From M30B19 sp041741535 (lineage in GTDB: Bacteria; Planctomycetota; Planctomycetia; Pirellulales; Pirellulaceae), in assembly GCA_041741535.1 (NCBI GenBank), contig JBGSJV010000139.1:62001-126000 (forward strand): a DNA stretch of 64,000 nucleotides, written 5' to 3'. The translations under genes were made by a program, and so were the position numbers. This document shows positions 51,495-60,412 of this stretch, one piece after another. Position 1 is the first letter of the stretch; the number at the start of each line of letters is the position of its first letter. Below the pieces are notes generated by a model. The model had not been told where the DNA came from. It ran no database searches and saw only the letters and a program-made list of their open reading frames with translations.

Positions 51495-53492
51495 CTAGCG
51501 CAACCAAGTGCGCTGTGGCCAGATTGGCTTGCGAATCGCGTCGGGGAGACTCGGTTCGGGACGCGGTGCCGATTGCAATTCCGGTGTCAGCAGTGGTAGA
51601 TCCACTCGTCCCAAGTCATTATGGTCAACAGCCGAGGGCGACAGATCGCAATTGACGATTCGCGGTAAGAGGGCGACGACAACTTCCGTTCGTTCGCGAA
51701 CGACGGTTCGCCGTTGGAACAAGCGACCGATGAGCCAGATATCGCCCAGCACCGGGACCTTCGTCTGTCGCTCGATGTCCGATTCTTGAATCAACCCTCC
51801 AATGACGACCCCATGTCCGTCCGGGATTAAGATGGTGGTGTTTAGTTCGGTCGTGTCTTCGTTGGGCAGTTTGGTGATGGGGTCAATCGCACCCGTTGAA
51901 ACCTTGGGATTGATCTTCATCAAGATAAACCCGTTGTCGCTGATCTGGGGAGTCACGGTTAGCACGGTTCCCACATCGAGAAATTCGACGGCTTGCACCG
52001 TCGCCGTCTCCGTGGTGGTGCTGGTGGAAAACGCTAAACGGCTGCCGATCTGTAAGCGAGATTCTTGTCCATTGATCATCAATAGGCGCGGCGACGCCAG
52101 TGTCTTGGAGTCGGTTGTTTTCGCCAACAGGTCCATCACTTTATTGAAGTGAGAACCACCAATCGTAAAGATGGCGCCGGGATTGTTTTCGTCGCTAAAG
52201 GTTTGCGTCTTCAGCCACACCTCGGGCCCGGCCCCACGCGCCAACTGCTCCAGTTGAATTCCATGCGCGTTTTCATTGCCCAGTCGAACTTGCAAGATGC
52301 GAACTTCCACGATGGCTTGTAAGGGAGCCTGATCCGCTTGAGCAATATAGTCGGCTACCCGAGCAACGTATGCCGGCAGGTCTTCCACAACAACTTGCTC
52401 GGCTGCCTTCAACTTATTGTCGGCCATCGTTTCTCGGGAGAACACGCGACCCACGGGCGATATAAGTCCAGTAACGACCGTTTCCACATCTTTGGCTGAT
52501 ATATGGTTCAAGTTGAAGATCTTGACCGTTCGTCCTTGGGTCATGAAATTCTGAGGCGTTTCCTTGTCGACCGTGGTCACGTAGATCACGTCGTTGGTGC
52601 GTGACCAGGAGCAGTTGCTAACCGCCATGATGGCATCCAGTGCATTCTCCAAGGTCGTGGGCTGCAATGTGACGGTGACATTGACATTCAGTGATGACGG
52701 CACCACGATGCTCAGTCCTTGTTGCTCGGCCACCGCCGCCAACAAGGCGTGGAGCGGCGTGTCGCGAACCGAGATCGTTACCATCCCATTGTTCGAACGT
52801 ACCGCTCCCACCGGGATCGGCGGAGTCGCCAACGCCAGTTCCATTTGCCGAGGCGGTGAAGTCGTTGCCGATTGAAATGGGGCCGACGTTGGCCCGGGGA
52901 CCAGTCGACTGGAACTGCCCGCAGAACCATTTGAAGGCAGATTCTGAACCTGGCCAACCAACTCCTGAATCAGCGCCGCCGAATCTGGAGAGACGCCATT
53001 GGGCACGGACAAGTTGTCCAGTTTTCCACCCTGGCCCAAGCCTTGGAGTGTTTCTTGCAACGCCGGCACAAAGCGCGAATGATTGGCTGCCGCCGCTTCC
53101 AACGCCAGTGGGACTTGTTCGAGGGTTACTGGCTCTTGCTCTGGAGGAGGTTCGTAGACATACGCCGTCCGCTCGATCGTCGGCAATCTCGCGGCCGATT
53201 CCGCCGGCGCGGCAACACCAAACGTCGCGGGCACGGACGGGGGTTGGGCCGTCGGAGAAGGGGGCAACGCAGCTGACGAACCAACAGGCGACGATTGAAC
53301 TTGGGACGACAATTGAGCCGGGAAGACGGGCTGATCGACCAAAACCGTGGTGCTGGTGTTCCAAGGGTTTTCGCTCGCACAACCGCCCGTCAATGCTAGC
53401 ACTAACAAGCAACTTAGAAACCGGGCACACGAAACGCTGGGTCGCAGCTTTCGGCGAGAATGAATCTCGGTTTTCCTTGCCCGGAAAGTCAT
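51495..53492 (-). CDS. Secretin (PilQ/GspD-like) lipoprotein
   Basis: 665 residues. The signal ends in a lipobox (VLALTGGCAS). A Pro/Ser-rich region is followed by an STN-like domain (TPLHALLAAVAEQQGLSIVV), an N1-type ring domain (KIFNLNHISAKDVETVVTGL) and the secretin barrel: AIVEVRILQVRLGNENAHGI, SPRLLMINGQESRLQIGSRL, FLDVGTVLTVTPQISDNGFI and the end motif VPVLGDIWLIGRLFQRR. It would form the outer-membrane channel for the pilus/type II secretion system encoded from 55.9 kb, although it is on the other strand and separated by an HD-GYP gene. Upstream 53493-53733 has no gene. Confidence 0.93.
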   Translation of the reverse strand: MTFRARKTEIHSRRKLRPSVSCARFLSCLLVLALTGGCASENPWNTSTTVLVDQPVFPAQLSSQVQSSPVGSSAALPPSPTAQPPSVPATFGVAAPAESAARLPTIERTAYVYEPPPEQEPVTLEQVPLALEAAAANHSRFVPALQETLQGLGQGGKLDNLSVPNGVSPDSAALIQELVGQVQNLPSNGSAGSSSRLVPGPTSAPFQSATTSPPRQMELALATPPIPVGAVRSNNGMVTISVRDTPLHALLAAVAEQQGLSIVVPSSLNVNVTVTLQPTTLENALDAIMAVSNCSWSRTNDVIYVTTVDKETPQNFMTQGRTVKIFNLNHISAKDVETVVTGLISPVGRVFSRETMADNKLKAAEQVVVEDLPAYVARVADYIAQADQAPLQAIVEVRILQVRLGNENAHGIQLEQLARGAGPEVWLKTQTFSDENNPGAIFTIGGSHFNKVMDLLAKTTDSKTLASPRLLMINGQESRLQIGSRLAFSTSTTTETATVQAVEFLDVGTVLTVTPQISDNGFILMKINPKVSTGAIDPITKLPNEDTTELNTTILIPDGHGVVIGGLIQESDIERQTKVPVLGDIWLIGRLFQRRTVVRERTEVVVALLPRIVNCDLSPSAVDHNDLGRVDLPLLTPELQSAPRPEPSLPDAIRKPIWPQRTWLR

Positions 53493-53733
53493 AATAACCA
53501 GTTGTAGAAACGAAGAACTCGCTGCCGCAGTGAAACTTGTTAAAGTTTGCTGACTGAGCAGACTCTAGCGAAAGGATCGGCTCGACAACGGGAAGAAGAT
53601 TAGTTCGTTCTTGCGAAAACCAGCGGCGAGGAATTGCGTGTTCTACGAAACCCGCCCAGTTTGCCTTGGTTGCCGAATGGAGGGCGGCAAAAGGGGCGGG
53701 GTTCGGTCGTGATGACTTGAGGTTGTGACGACG

Positions 53734-55443
53734 TTAGGTCGTGACCGCGGTTTCTTCGATCAAAGGTGGCAAGTCGAGTGGAATCGCCGGTGATGGCGTG
53801 TGATGCGACTCTGGGTTTGCCATGGTTGAGGAGTGACCCGCGGAATCAACCGGAGTTGCTCGTTTGTAGTGCTGGCAAATGCGTTCCAGATCCACTTGCG
53901 CGGCGAAGAAGGCATCGACAACGTCGGAATCCCACTGGGTTCCACGTCCCTCGCGCAGGATCGACTCCGCTTTGGCCAAGGGCATGCCGTTTCGGTACGG
54001 TCGGTCGCTGGTCATGGCATCAAAGGCGTCGGCCACGGCTAAGATGCGGGCCATCAGCGGGATTTCATCGCCCTTCAGACCATGCGGGTATCCGGTGCCA
54101 TCCACGGATTCGTGGTGGTGCAGCACCCCTGGCAGGAGTTTTTCGAGAGGGCGCAAACCGCGGAGCAAACGCGCGCCAATTTCTGGATGGGTCTTGATGG
54201 CAGCAAATTCCTCATCGGTTAGACGACCTGGTTTTTGCAGGATGTGATCCGGGATCCCAATCTTGCCAATGTCGTGCAACAGACCGCAGAGGAAGATGTC
54301 CTGGCATTCGTCGCGGCTGAGTCCCAACTTGTTGGCCAAACAGCGGCCCATCATGGCCACCCGATCGCTATGGCCGGAGGTGTAGGCATCGCGCGCTTCG
54401 ATCGAGCCAACCAAGGTGTGGGTAATGCCGACGATCAGTTGCTCCAAATCTTGGAACAATCGGTGGTTGTTGGCATGGGAGCCCAACATCAGGGCCGAAG
54501 CTTCCAGCAACGTGGCCTCCATCGAGCCGATCTCATCGTGTCCCAAGGAATTCAAGGGCGACGAAGTGACGGGTCCATTGGCTTGTTTATTGACACCTAC
54601 CAACCAACCGAATAAGACGCCGTCTTTCTCGACCGGTGCGACCACTAACGATTTGAGGCCTTCGGGAACGAACTCGCCGCGAGCCACTTCCCCGCGTCCT
54701 AACTCCCCGCAGTAATTCTTGACGAGGACTCGGCGATTGGAGTTGCCCAATTGATCGATGACTTGGCAGCACAGTTTTTCGTCAATCGGCAATTGTCCCA
54801 CGATCCCGCTGATGCGGCGCGGTCGGAATCGACCGGTCGCTTCATCGCGGGTTGCCTGCATCATGCACAGTGCTTCGACTTCAATCAGTTGTCGCATCTC
54901 GGGCAGAATCGCTAGTGCGACTTCGGACGGTGGGCGGTCGGCCACGCAAAAGTCGACGTGTTTGGAGAGTCGGCGCAGAAAGCACAATTCCTCAAAGCTG
55001 GCCGAGAGTCTCGTCGCGTAGTGGTCCAGCATCTCTTCGTTTTCGGACTGGGTCGCTTGGCCAACGGCCAGATTGGCGGAAGCTTGCGCCAGGTGCCAAG
55101 GATCGAGACTGACGGGACCGCCAACAATTTCCGTTTCTCCGAATTCAGATTCGGAGATCGCGGCAACGATCGCTTGATCTGGCGAGATTCTCAACAACCG
55201 CGCGCCGGGAGCATTCTCCGAAACCAATTGATCGAACCAAGTGTAGATACGGGCTCCCAAGTTTTCTCCGAAACTTTGTTGTCCTGTGCGATGGGTCTCG
55301 ACCCAAGTCCAGCCGCCCAGATTCTTGCCCGGATTTTGCCAGATACCTAAGGAGTGCCCGAAAGTCGTTTCCAATTGACCCAGCATCGCTAACGTGCGAC
55401 GGGAAGGCTGATCGGCGGGCATGTTGGTCATCAATTCGTTCAT
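53734..55443 (-). CDS. GAF-like / HD-GYP cyclic-di-GMP phosphodiesterase
   Basis: 569 residues. The N-terminal ~160 residues are unassigned; a GAF-like domain spans about 165-330 (EGLKSLVVAPVEKDGVLFGW). The HD-GYP domain has TSGHSDRVAMMGRCLANKLG, FLCGLLHDIGKIGIPDHIL (HD), and VLHHHESVDGTGYPHGLKGD (HHE and GYP), then VADAFDAMTSDRPYR. All expected ligands are present. It should degrade c-di-GMP. No membrane segment. It is divergent from the pilus operon, whose GspE has motifs of the c-di-GMP-binding MshEN type, so it may tune that machine (inference). Confidence 0.93.
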   Translation of the reverse strand: MNELMTNMPADQPSRRTLAMLGQLETTFGHSLGIWQNPGKNLGGWTWVETHRTGQQSFGENLGARIYTWFDQLVSENAPGARLLRISPDQAIVAAISESEFGETEIVGGPVSLDPWHLAQASANLAVGQATQSENEEMLDHYATRLSASFEELCFLRRLSKHVDFCVADRPPSEVALAILPEMRQLIEVEALCMMQATRDEATGRFRPRRISGIVGQLPIDEKLCCQVIDQLGNSNRRVLVKNYCGELGRGEVARGEFVPEGLKSLVVAPVEKDGVLFGWLVGVNKQANGPVTSSPLNSLGHDEIGSMEATLLEASALMLGSHANNHRLFQDLEQLIVGITHTLVGSIEARDAYTSGHSDRVAMMGRCLANKLGLSRDECQDIFLCGLLHDIGKIGIPDHILQKPGRLTDEEFAAIKTHPEIGARLLRGLRPLEKLLPGVLHHHESVDGTGYPHGLKGDEIPLMARILAVADAFDAMTSDRPYRNGMPLAKAESILREGRGTQWDSDVVDAFFAAQVDLERICQHYKRATPVDSAGHSSTMANPESHHTPSPAIPLDLPPLIEETAVTT

Positions 55444-55933
55444 GTTCTGGGTACTTATTCTGAAGAACCGTTAAGCTCATGGGCATCTCGCAGGATGCAA
55501 AGTCCAGGTTTATGTAGGTTACGATATAGAGAATGTGGTTCAGAAAGGCGCGACGATCAGGATTTTCGTCGCGCTTCATGGTTGGGTTCTATTTAACTGT
55601 CCGCTGGAGTTGTGCGGGGCCGCAGTCACACTCCCAAGTGAATAGGAGAGGAGCAGCGGACGGCACTCGGAGGTGGACAACTGGGTCATGAACGGTATCC
55701 CGGTTCGCGGTTTGGCTTCGGTTGAGACGGGTGCCGGGCAGTTCATAGGTCGGATTGCACGACTTGCAGCGAGTTTGCCGACCACTACAGGCAATCTGTA
55801 ATTCGCAGTCACTTTTTTCATGGACTGTCGTCAAGTGCATCCTACGTTTGCCTGTCACTTGGCTCGAGACACGAGAACTCAACGTGTTGGGCAAGTTCCT
55901 ACAATTGCGAAATCGTTCCCAAAGGAGCATGTT
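55444..55933. other. Divergent upstream region of the HD-GYP gene and the pilus operon
   Basis: 490 bases. A nine-base perfect stem GCGCGACGA / TCGTCGCGC lies at 55549-55575. The small overlapping frames here have no family features. Promoters for both transcripts are expected; none could be assigned with confidence. AAAGGAG at 55921-55927 is the pseudopilin ribosome site. Confidence 0.5.
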
Positions 55934-56359
55934 ATGAATCAGGCCTGCCAACTCCGCTCACGTCGCGGGTTCAGCCTCGTCGAATTGGTTATCGTTATTC
56001 TGATCTTGGGCATACTGGCCGCTGTGGCAGCCCCGAGAATGTTCGATACGGCCACGTCGGCCAAGGAAAACGGAACGCGTCGATCATTGACCGTCGTGCG
56101 AAACGCCATTGAATTGTACCGAGCCCAGAATGGTGCGTTGCCACCGGCCGCCGACCAAGCGGCGTTCAAGGCTGCCTTGGCAAGTTACTTGCAAGGGCCG
56201 TTCCCCAAGTGCGAAGTCGGGCCATCCGCGAATCAAAACACGGATATCCGAATCGCCACCGCCGGAACTGCCTTGTCCGCCAGCGGTAATCAAGGCTGGG
56301 CTTACGATAGCACCAGTGGACAGTTTGTGGTGAATTCCGCCACGTTTATCAACTGGTAA
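55934..56359 (+). CDS. Type IV pilin-like / type II secretion pseudopilin
   Basis: 141 residues from the ATG at 55934, with AAAGGAG six bases upstream; the frame to 55820 is unsupported. The short basic leader ends RSRRG|FSLVELVIVILILG, a class III prepilin peptidase site with Glu at position 5 and the usual hydrophobic helix. The C-terminal globular part is about 95 residues with one cysteine. Length and NAIELYRAQNGALPPAADQ are reminiscent of GspG-like pseudopilins. First gene of the plus-strand operon, so it is likely the major subunit. The prepilin peptidase gene is not in the window. Confidence 0.92.
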   Translation: MNQACQLRSRRGFSLVELVIVILILGILAAVAAPRMFDTATSAKENGTRRSLTVVRNAIELYRAQNGALPPAADQAAFKAALASYLQGPFPKCEVGPSANQNTDIRIATAGTALSASGNQGWAYDSTSGQFVVNSATFINW

Positions 56360-56381
56360 TCCTTTGCCGAAAGTTCGTCCG

Positions 56382-56768
56382 ATGGAAACCGTCTCTAAAG
56401 CACTTGTGGCCGAAGATGATCGCGCCTTGGCCGACATCATTCGCTTGGCGCTGACCCGTGGGGGGTACCAGGTGGCGGTGGCGCACGATGGGAAGAAAGC
56501 TCTGACGCTGGCGACTAACTCGAAATTCGATGTGGTCGTCAGTGACTATCAAATGCCTCTGCTCAACGGCGAACAGCTGTTGAGTGGCATCCGAACGGAG
56601 GGGGCTTCGCAAGAGGCCCTGCTGTTCCTGTGCTCCGCAAAATCGTTCGAACTTGATTCCGAGCGAATCAAACGAGAACTCCGATTGTCTGCGGTTTTCT
56701 TCAAACCGTTTAGTTTGGGTGAACTCGTCACCACGATCAAATCACATCAGACTGCGGCTTGGGCCTGA
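56382..56768 (+). CDS. Single-domain response regulator (receiver only)
   Basis: 128 residues from the ATG at 56382. Receiver motifs: ALVAEDDRALADIIRLAL (acid pocket), DVVVSDYQMPLLNGEQLL (phospho-Asp), LFLCSAKS (Thr position is Ser) and AVFFKPFSLGELV (Lys). There is no output domain, so it works by protein contact, as in CheY or PilG/PilH. The cognate kinase is probably encoded 50 bases downstream. Its position right after the pilin suggests control of pilus assembly or motility. Confidence 0.9.
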   Translation: METVSKALVAEDDRALADIIRLALTRGGYQVAVAHDGKKALTLATNSKFDVVVSDYQMPLLNGEQLLSGIRTEGASQEALLFLCSAKSFELDSERIKRELRLSAVFFKPFSLGELVTTIKSHQTAAWA

Positions 56769-56818
56769 GCAACCTTGTGTCAGGCCGAGTCGTCCAACAC
56801 AAGACTGTGGATAGCAAC

Positions 56819-58264
56819 ATGCCGACCAAGAGCTTCAATACGAACCGCACCCTGCGGCAGGTCTTGGTAGTCCATGGGGTTTCTGTGATCCTCGTCACGG
56901 CGGCCATCCTGGGCTTTGCGGGAATTACACCCTGGCAGTCGGCTCCATTAAGCGGTGTGTTGGTGGCGATCCTGGTCGCGATGGGCAGTGGCTTCGCGCT
57001 TTATCGCAGCCTTTACACGCTATTGAACATTGAATCACGTTTGTCGCAATTGGCGGCAACTTCTACGAACGCAAACGACGCTGCCGCGTTGGTCTTGGAA
57101 CCCGCGACTGGAAACACCTCGGCTGAATTTGGTTGGAACCGGTTGGTCGAGGCTGGTCGAGTTTGGCGAGCCGTCGATGAGCTCCAGAAAACACTGCTGG
57201 CCAGTATGTCCGACCGACGTCGCGGCACGGGTCCTCAATTGCTTGATTCTCTTTCGGAGGGAGTCGCCACGGTAGATCCCGATGGCAAAATCACCTACGC
57301 CAACATGGCCTTGGCTGCCATGTGTGGCCAAAGCAATGGCGAAGTTCTGTATGGCCAACTTCTGGCCGATGCCTTTGGTGTTGATGCCGATACCGCGGAG
57401 AAACTACGGGGCGACATCGATCCCGCGCAAACCACATTCGAATGGGGCGTCCAGTCGGGCGCCGTCGAGCGGATTTTTCGGGGGCATCGCCGTCCCGGTC
57501 GTAAGAACGATGGTGGTGCCATCTCGTCCGTTTGGACCATTCGCGACATCACGCAGCAAAAGTTGGCAGATTCCATGCGCGACAAATTTCTCGCGACCGC
57601 CACTCATGAATTTCGCACTCCATTGGCCAACATTCGAGCCTACGTCGAATCGTTGGACATGAGCGACGACTTGGATCCCGAGTCGCGAAAACGATTCTAC
57701 AACGTCATCCAAAGCGAGTCGTTGCGCCTGTCACAATTGGTCGATGACTTGTTGGATATCAGCCGGATGCAAGCGGGTGCGATGGCTCTCGATTGTCGCG
57801 AGACCGACTTGGGCCGTTTGGTCGAAGAGATCTCGCAAAAAGTGGAAGGCGAAATGCGCGAGAAAAATCTCGACTACCGCTGCGAACTGCCACCGAAGTA
57901 CCCCAAGCTGTTGCTGGACAAAGGCAAACTGGCTGCTGCGATCGTCAACCTCTTAGGCAACGCCGCCAAGTACACACCAGAAGGCGGACGGGTAACGTTC
58001 CGCGTGGATGTCAACAATCAACGAATCGAGTTTGCGATCACGGATACGGGAATTGGCATTTCCGAAGAAGATTTGCCACGAGTCTTCGAACGATTCTATC
58101 GCTGTAATGATGACCGTGTGCGAGAAATCACGGGCAGTGGATTGGGATTGGCCTTAACCCAAGAAGTGGCCCGGTTGCACGGTGGCGAGGTGAACGTGCA
58201 AAGCAAACTCAACGAAGGAAGTACCTTCTCGATCACAATCCCTCTCGATTCGACCGCCGCGTAA
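56819..58264 (+). CDS. Membrane PAS-domain sensor histidine kinase
   Basis: 481 residues from the ATG at 56819. Two transmembrane helices (VLVVHGVSVILVTAAILGFA and LSGVLVAILVAMGSGFALYR) with almost no periplasmic loop. A PAS domain (LLDSLSEGVATVDPDGKITY) precedes HisKA with the phospho-His in FLATATHEFRTPLANIRAYV, and HATPase_c with AAIVNLLGNAAKYTPEGG, ITDTGIGISEEDLP and GSGLGLALTQEV. Complete and likely active. The short loop implies it senses an internal or membrane signal. Its partner is probably the receiver protein just upstream. Confidence 0.93.
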   Translation: MPTKSFNTNRTLRQVLVVHGVSVILVTAAILGFAGITPWQSAPLSGVLVAILVAMGSGFALYRSLYTLLNIESRLSQLAATSTNANDAAALVLEPATGNTSAEFGWNRLVEAGRVWRAVDELQKTLLASMSDRRRGTGPQLLDSLSEGVATVDPDGKITYANMALAAMCGQSNGEVLYGQLLADAFGVDADTAEKLRGDIDPAQTTFEWGVQSGAVERIFRGHRRPGRKNDGGAISSVWTIRDITQQKLADSMRDKFLATATHEFRTPLANIRAYVESLDMSDDLDPESRKRFYNVIQSESLRLSQLVDDLLDISRMQAGAMALDCRETDLGRLVEEISQKVEGEMREKNLDYRCELPPKYPKLLLDKGKLAAAIVNLLGNAAKYTPEGGRVTFRVDVNNQRIEFAITDTGIGISEEDLPRVFERFYRCNDDRVREITGSGLGLALTQEVARLHGGEVNVQSKLNEGSTFSITIPLDSTAA

Positions 58265-58287
58265 CGTCAGGATAACGGAGTCAACCT

Positions 58288-58623
58288 ATGCCGCAACGAT
58301 ATCAACAAGGCTGTGTCGATGTCATCCAATTGGATGAAAAGCTGACGATTCAGGAATTGCCGCAAGTTCGGGCCCTGTTTGACGCCGCCATCAACGAACG
58401 TTTGCCACAAGTCGTCGCGGACCTCCGTCGCGTCCGAGTGATCGATAGCGCGGGCCTCGAGCTGTTATTTGACGCCCAACAGTCCTGCTTGGAGCGCGGC
58501 GGGACCATTCGCTTGGCATCCGCTGGGGCGCTGGTTCAGGACGTGTTACGGATCACCGGTTTGACTCAAGAGTTCACGCAGTATCCGGACGCGGTCGCTG
58601 CGGCGGGAGCGTTTGCATTATGA
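58288..58623 (+). CDS. STAS-domain protein (anti-sigma-antagonist type)
   Basis: 111 residues with CGGAG seven bases before the ATG. The STAS fold is shown by VDVIQLDEKLTIQELPQVRA, VVADLRRVRVIDSAGLELLF (phosphorylatable Ser in DSAG) and GGTIRLASAGALVQDVLRI. Such proteins switch partners according to Ser phosphorylation. No SpoIIAB-type kinase or matching sigma factor is adjacent; the kinase upstream is a His kinase. Its stop overlaps the GspE start (ATGA), so it is tightly tied to the secretion/pilus motor. Confidence 0.9.
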   Translation: MPQRYQQGCVDVIQLDEKLTIQELPQVRALFDAAINERLPQVVADLRRVRVIDSAGLELLFDAQQSCLERGGTIRLASAGALVQDVLRITGLTQEFTQYPDAVAAAGAFAL

Positions 58624-60368
58624 GCAAAACTAGCTTTTCGATGCCGCTGTCCCTCAGTCGCGCCCGCAAAGACAATCACGCGAAGAACAAGCCGCGCTTG
58701 GGCGAACGTCTAATCGCCGAAGGAGTCATCACCCGCGATCAGTTGGACGGCGCCTTGCAGCAACAGTCGACCGGACAAAAACTGGGCGAGATCTTGGTGG
58801 ATCTCGGACTATTGGCCGAGTCGGACTTGTTGCCCTATCTCGCGGATCAATTCGGCGTTCCCCACGTTTTGTTGCGGGAAGGTTTGGTAGATCCCGCGGT
58901 CGCCACCTTGATCCCACGGTCATTAGCCGAGACCTGTCGCGTCTTGGCTTTATTCAAAGTACATGACCTGTTGACGGTCGCGATGGCCGAGCCACAGAAC
59001 TTGGCCACCATCGATCGCTTGGAACGAGTTACGGGCCTTCGCGTCCGACCAGTGCTGGCTCTACATAGTTCGATTAATGAACTAATTGATCGCGTGTACG
59101 GGGATGGTTTCCAAGTCGATTCCATCACGGCGGACATGGAGCAAGACGCCGTTGCCGTGGGCGACGAAGCCGTGCAGATCGACTTCGAATCGCTCGGTGC
59201 TGACAGCGACAGTAGTCCGATCATCAATTTGGTTAACTACGTACTGTTGCAGTCGATTCGCCAACGAGCCAGCGATATTCATATCGAAGCCGGAACGCAA
59301 CATTCGACCGTGCGGTTTCGTGTCGACGGCATGCTGCGGGAGATTATCCGTCCGAAGAAAGAATATCACCCGGCCATGATCTCACGCTTGAAGGTGATGG
59401 CCAAGATGGACATTGCCGAACATCGTCTCCCGCAGGACGGCCGGATTCACGTGGTGATCGACCAACGCCCCATCGATCTGCGGATCTCTACATTGCCCAC
59501 CGTGTTGGGCGAAAAAGCGGTGCTGCGTATCTTGGATCGTTCTAGTGTGACGTTTCGTTTGGCAGATTTGGGGATCCCCGAGCACCAAATGAAGTCGATG
59601 AACGAGCTGATCCATCGCCCTAATGGACTATTCTTAGTCACTGGGCCAACGGGTAGTGGTAAGACCACGACCCTCTATTCGATCATCGAACTTCTCAAGT
59701 CGGTGGAAACAAACATCATCACCGTGGAAGACCCTGTCGAGTATCGCTTGGACTTGATCAATCAGGTTCATGTGAGCGCGGCGGCTCAAATGACTTTTGC
59801 CCGCGCTTTGCGAGCGATTCTGCGACAAGATCCGGACATCATCATGATTGGTGAAATTCGCGACTTGGAAACGGCCGAAATCGCCGTGCAAGCGGCACTG
59901 ACCGGCCACTTGGTGTTGAGCACGTTGCATACGAACGATAGTCCCGGTGCCATTCCACGTTTGACGGACATGGGAGTCGCGCCATTCAAGATCGCTGCAG
60001 CCCTCGTCGGCGTGATTGCCCAACGACTTACACGCCGAATTTGTCAGAATTGCAAAGCGACCTACTATCCGAATCCAACGGTGTTGGACTCCATTCGGTA
60101 CACCGGTGATCGAAATCGTCAGTTCATGCGCGGCAGCGGATGTGAAAAATGCTACGACACTGGGTACAAAGGTCGCGTCGGGATCTACGAATTATTGGAA
60201 GTGACTCGCGAGCTGCGCGACCTGATTGCCCAGAACGCGCCCATCGAACAACTACGGAAGGCTGCTGTTGCCAACGGCTTCCGCTCACTCGGGGAACAAG
60301 CCATCGAGTTGGTGGAACAAGGCGCGACCTCATTGGACGAAATTCTTCGTGTGGCGGTATTTGAGTAG
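58620..60368 (+). CDS. Type IV pilus / type II secretion assembly ATPase (GspE/PilB) with MshEN-like N-domain
   Basis: 582 residues. N-terminal motifs PRLGERLIAEGVITRDQLD and QKLGEILVDLGLLAESDLL fit the paired MshEN pattern that binds c-di-GMP in MshE and some PilB proteins. The motor is intact: Walker A TGPTGSGKTTTLYSI near residue 341, Asp box ITVEDPVEYRL, Walker B DPDIIMIGEIRDLETA, His box LTGHLVLSTLHTND. The zinc module is CQNC ... CEKCYDTGYKGRVGIYELLE. It powers pseudopilus/pilus extension. It overlaps the STAS gene by four bases and precedes GspF, PilM, PilN and PilO genes. Confidence 0.95.
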   Translation: MSKTSFSMPLSLSRARKDNHAKNKPRLGERLIAEGVITRDQLDGALQQQSTGQKLGEILVDLGLLAESDLLPYLADQFGVPHVLLREGLVDPAVATLIPRSLAETCRVLALFKVHDLLTVAMAEPQNLATIDRLERVTGLRVRPVLALHSSINELIDRVYGDGFQVDSITADMEQDAVAVGDEAVQIDFESLGADSDSSPIINLVNYVLLQSIRQRASDIHIEAGTQHSTVRFRVDGMLREIIRPKKEYHPAMISRLKVMAKMDIAEHRLPQDGRIHVVIDQRPIDLRISTLPTVLGEKAVLRILDRSSVTFRLADLGIPEHQMKSMNELIHRPNGLFLVTGPTGSGKTTTLYSIIELLKSVETNIITVEDPVEYRLDLINQVHVSAAAQMTFARALRAILRQDPDIIMIGEIRDLETAEIAVQAALTGHLVLSTLHTNDSPGAIPRLTDMGVAPFKIAAALVGVIAQRLTRRICQNCKATYYPNPTVLDSIRYTGDRNRQFMRGSGCEKCYDTGYKGRVGIYELLEVTRELRDLIAQNAPIEQLRKAAVANGFRSLGEQAIELVEQGATSLDEILRVAVFE

Positions 60369-60412
60369 TCGATGGCAAGCAATCAAGTGACGACAGAGAA
60401 GGCAAGGACAAG

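Noticed and set aside
55589..55951. Small frames upstream of the pseudopilin (both strands)
   Set aside because: No ribosome sites, membrane segments or family features; the region is better read as divergent promoters.
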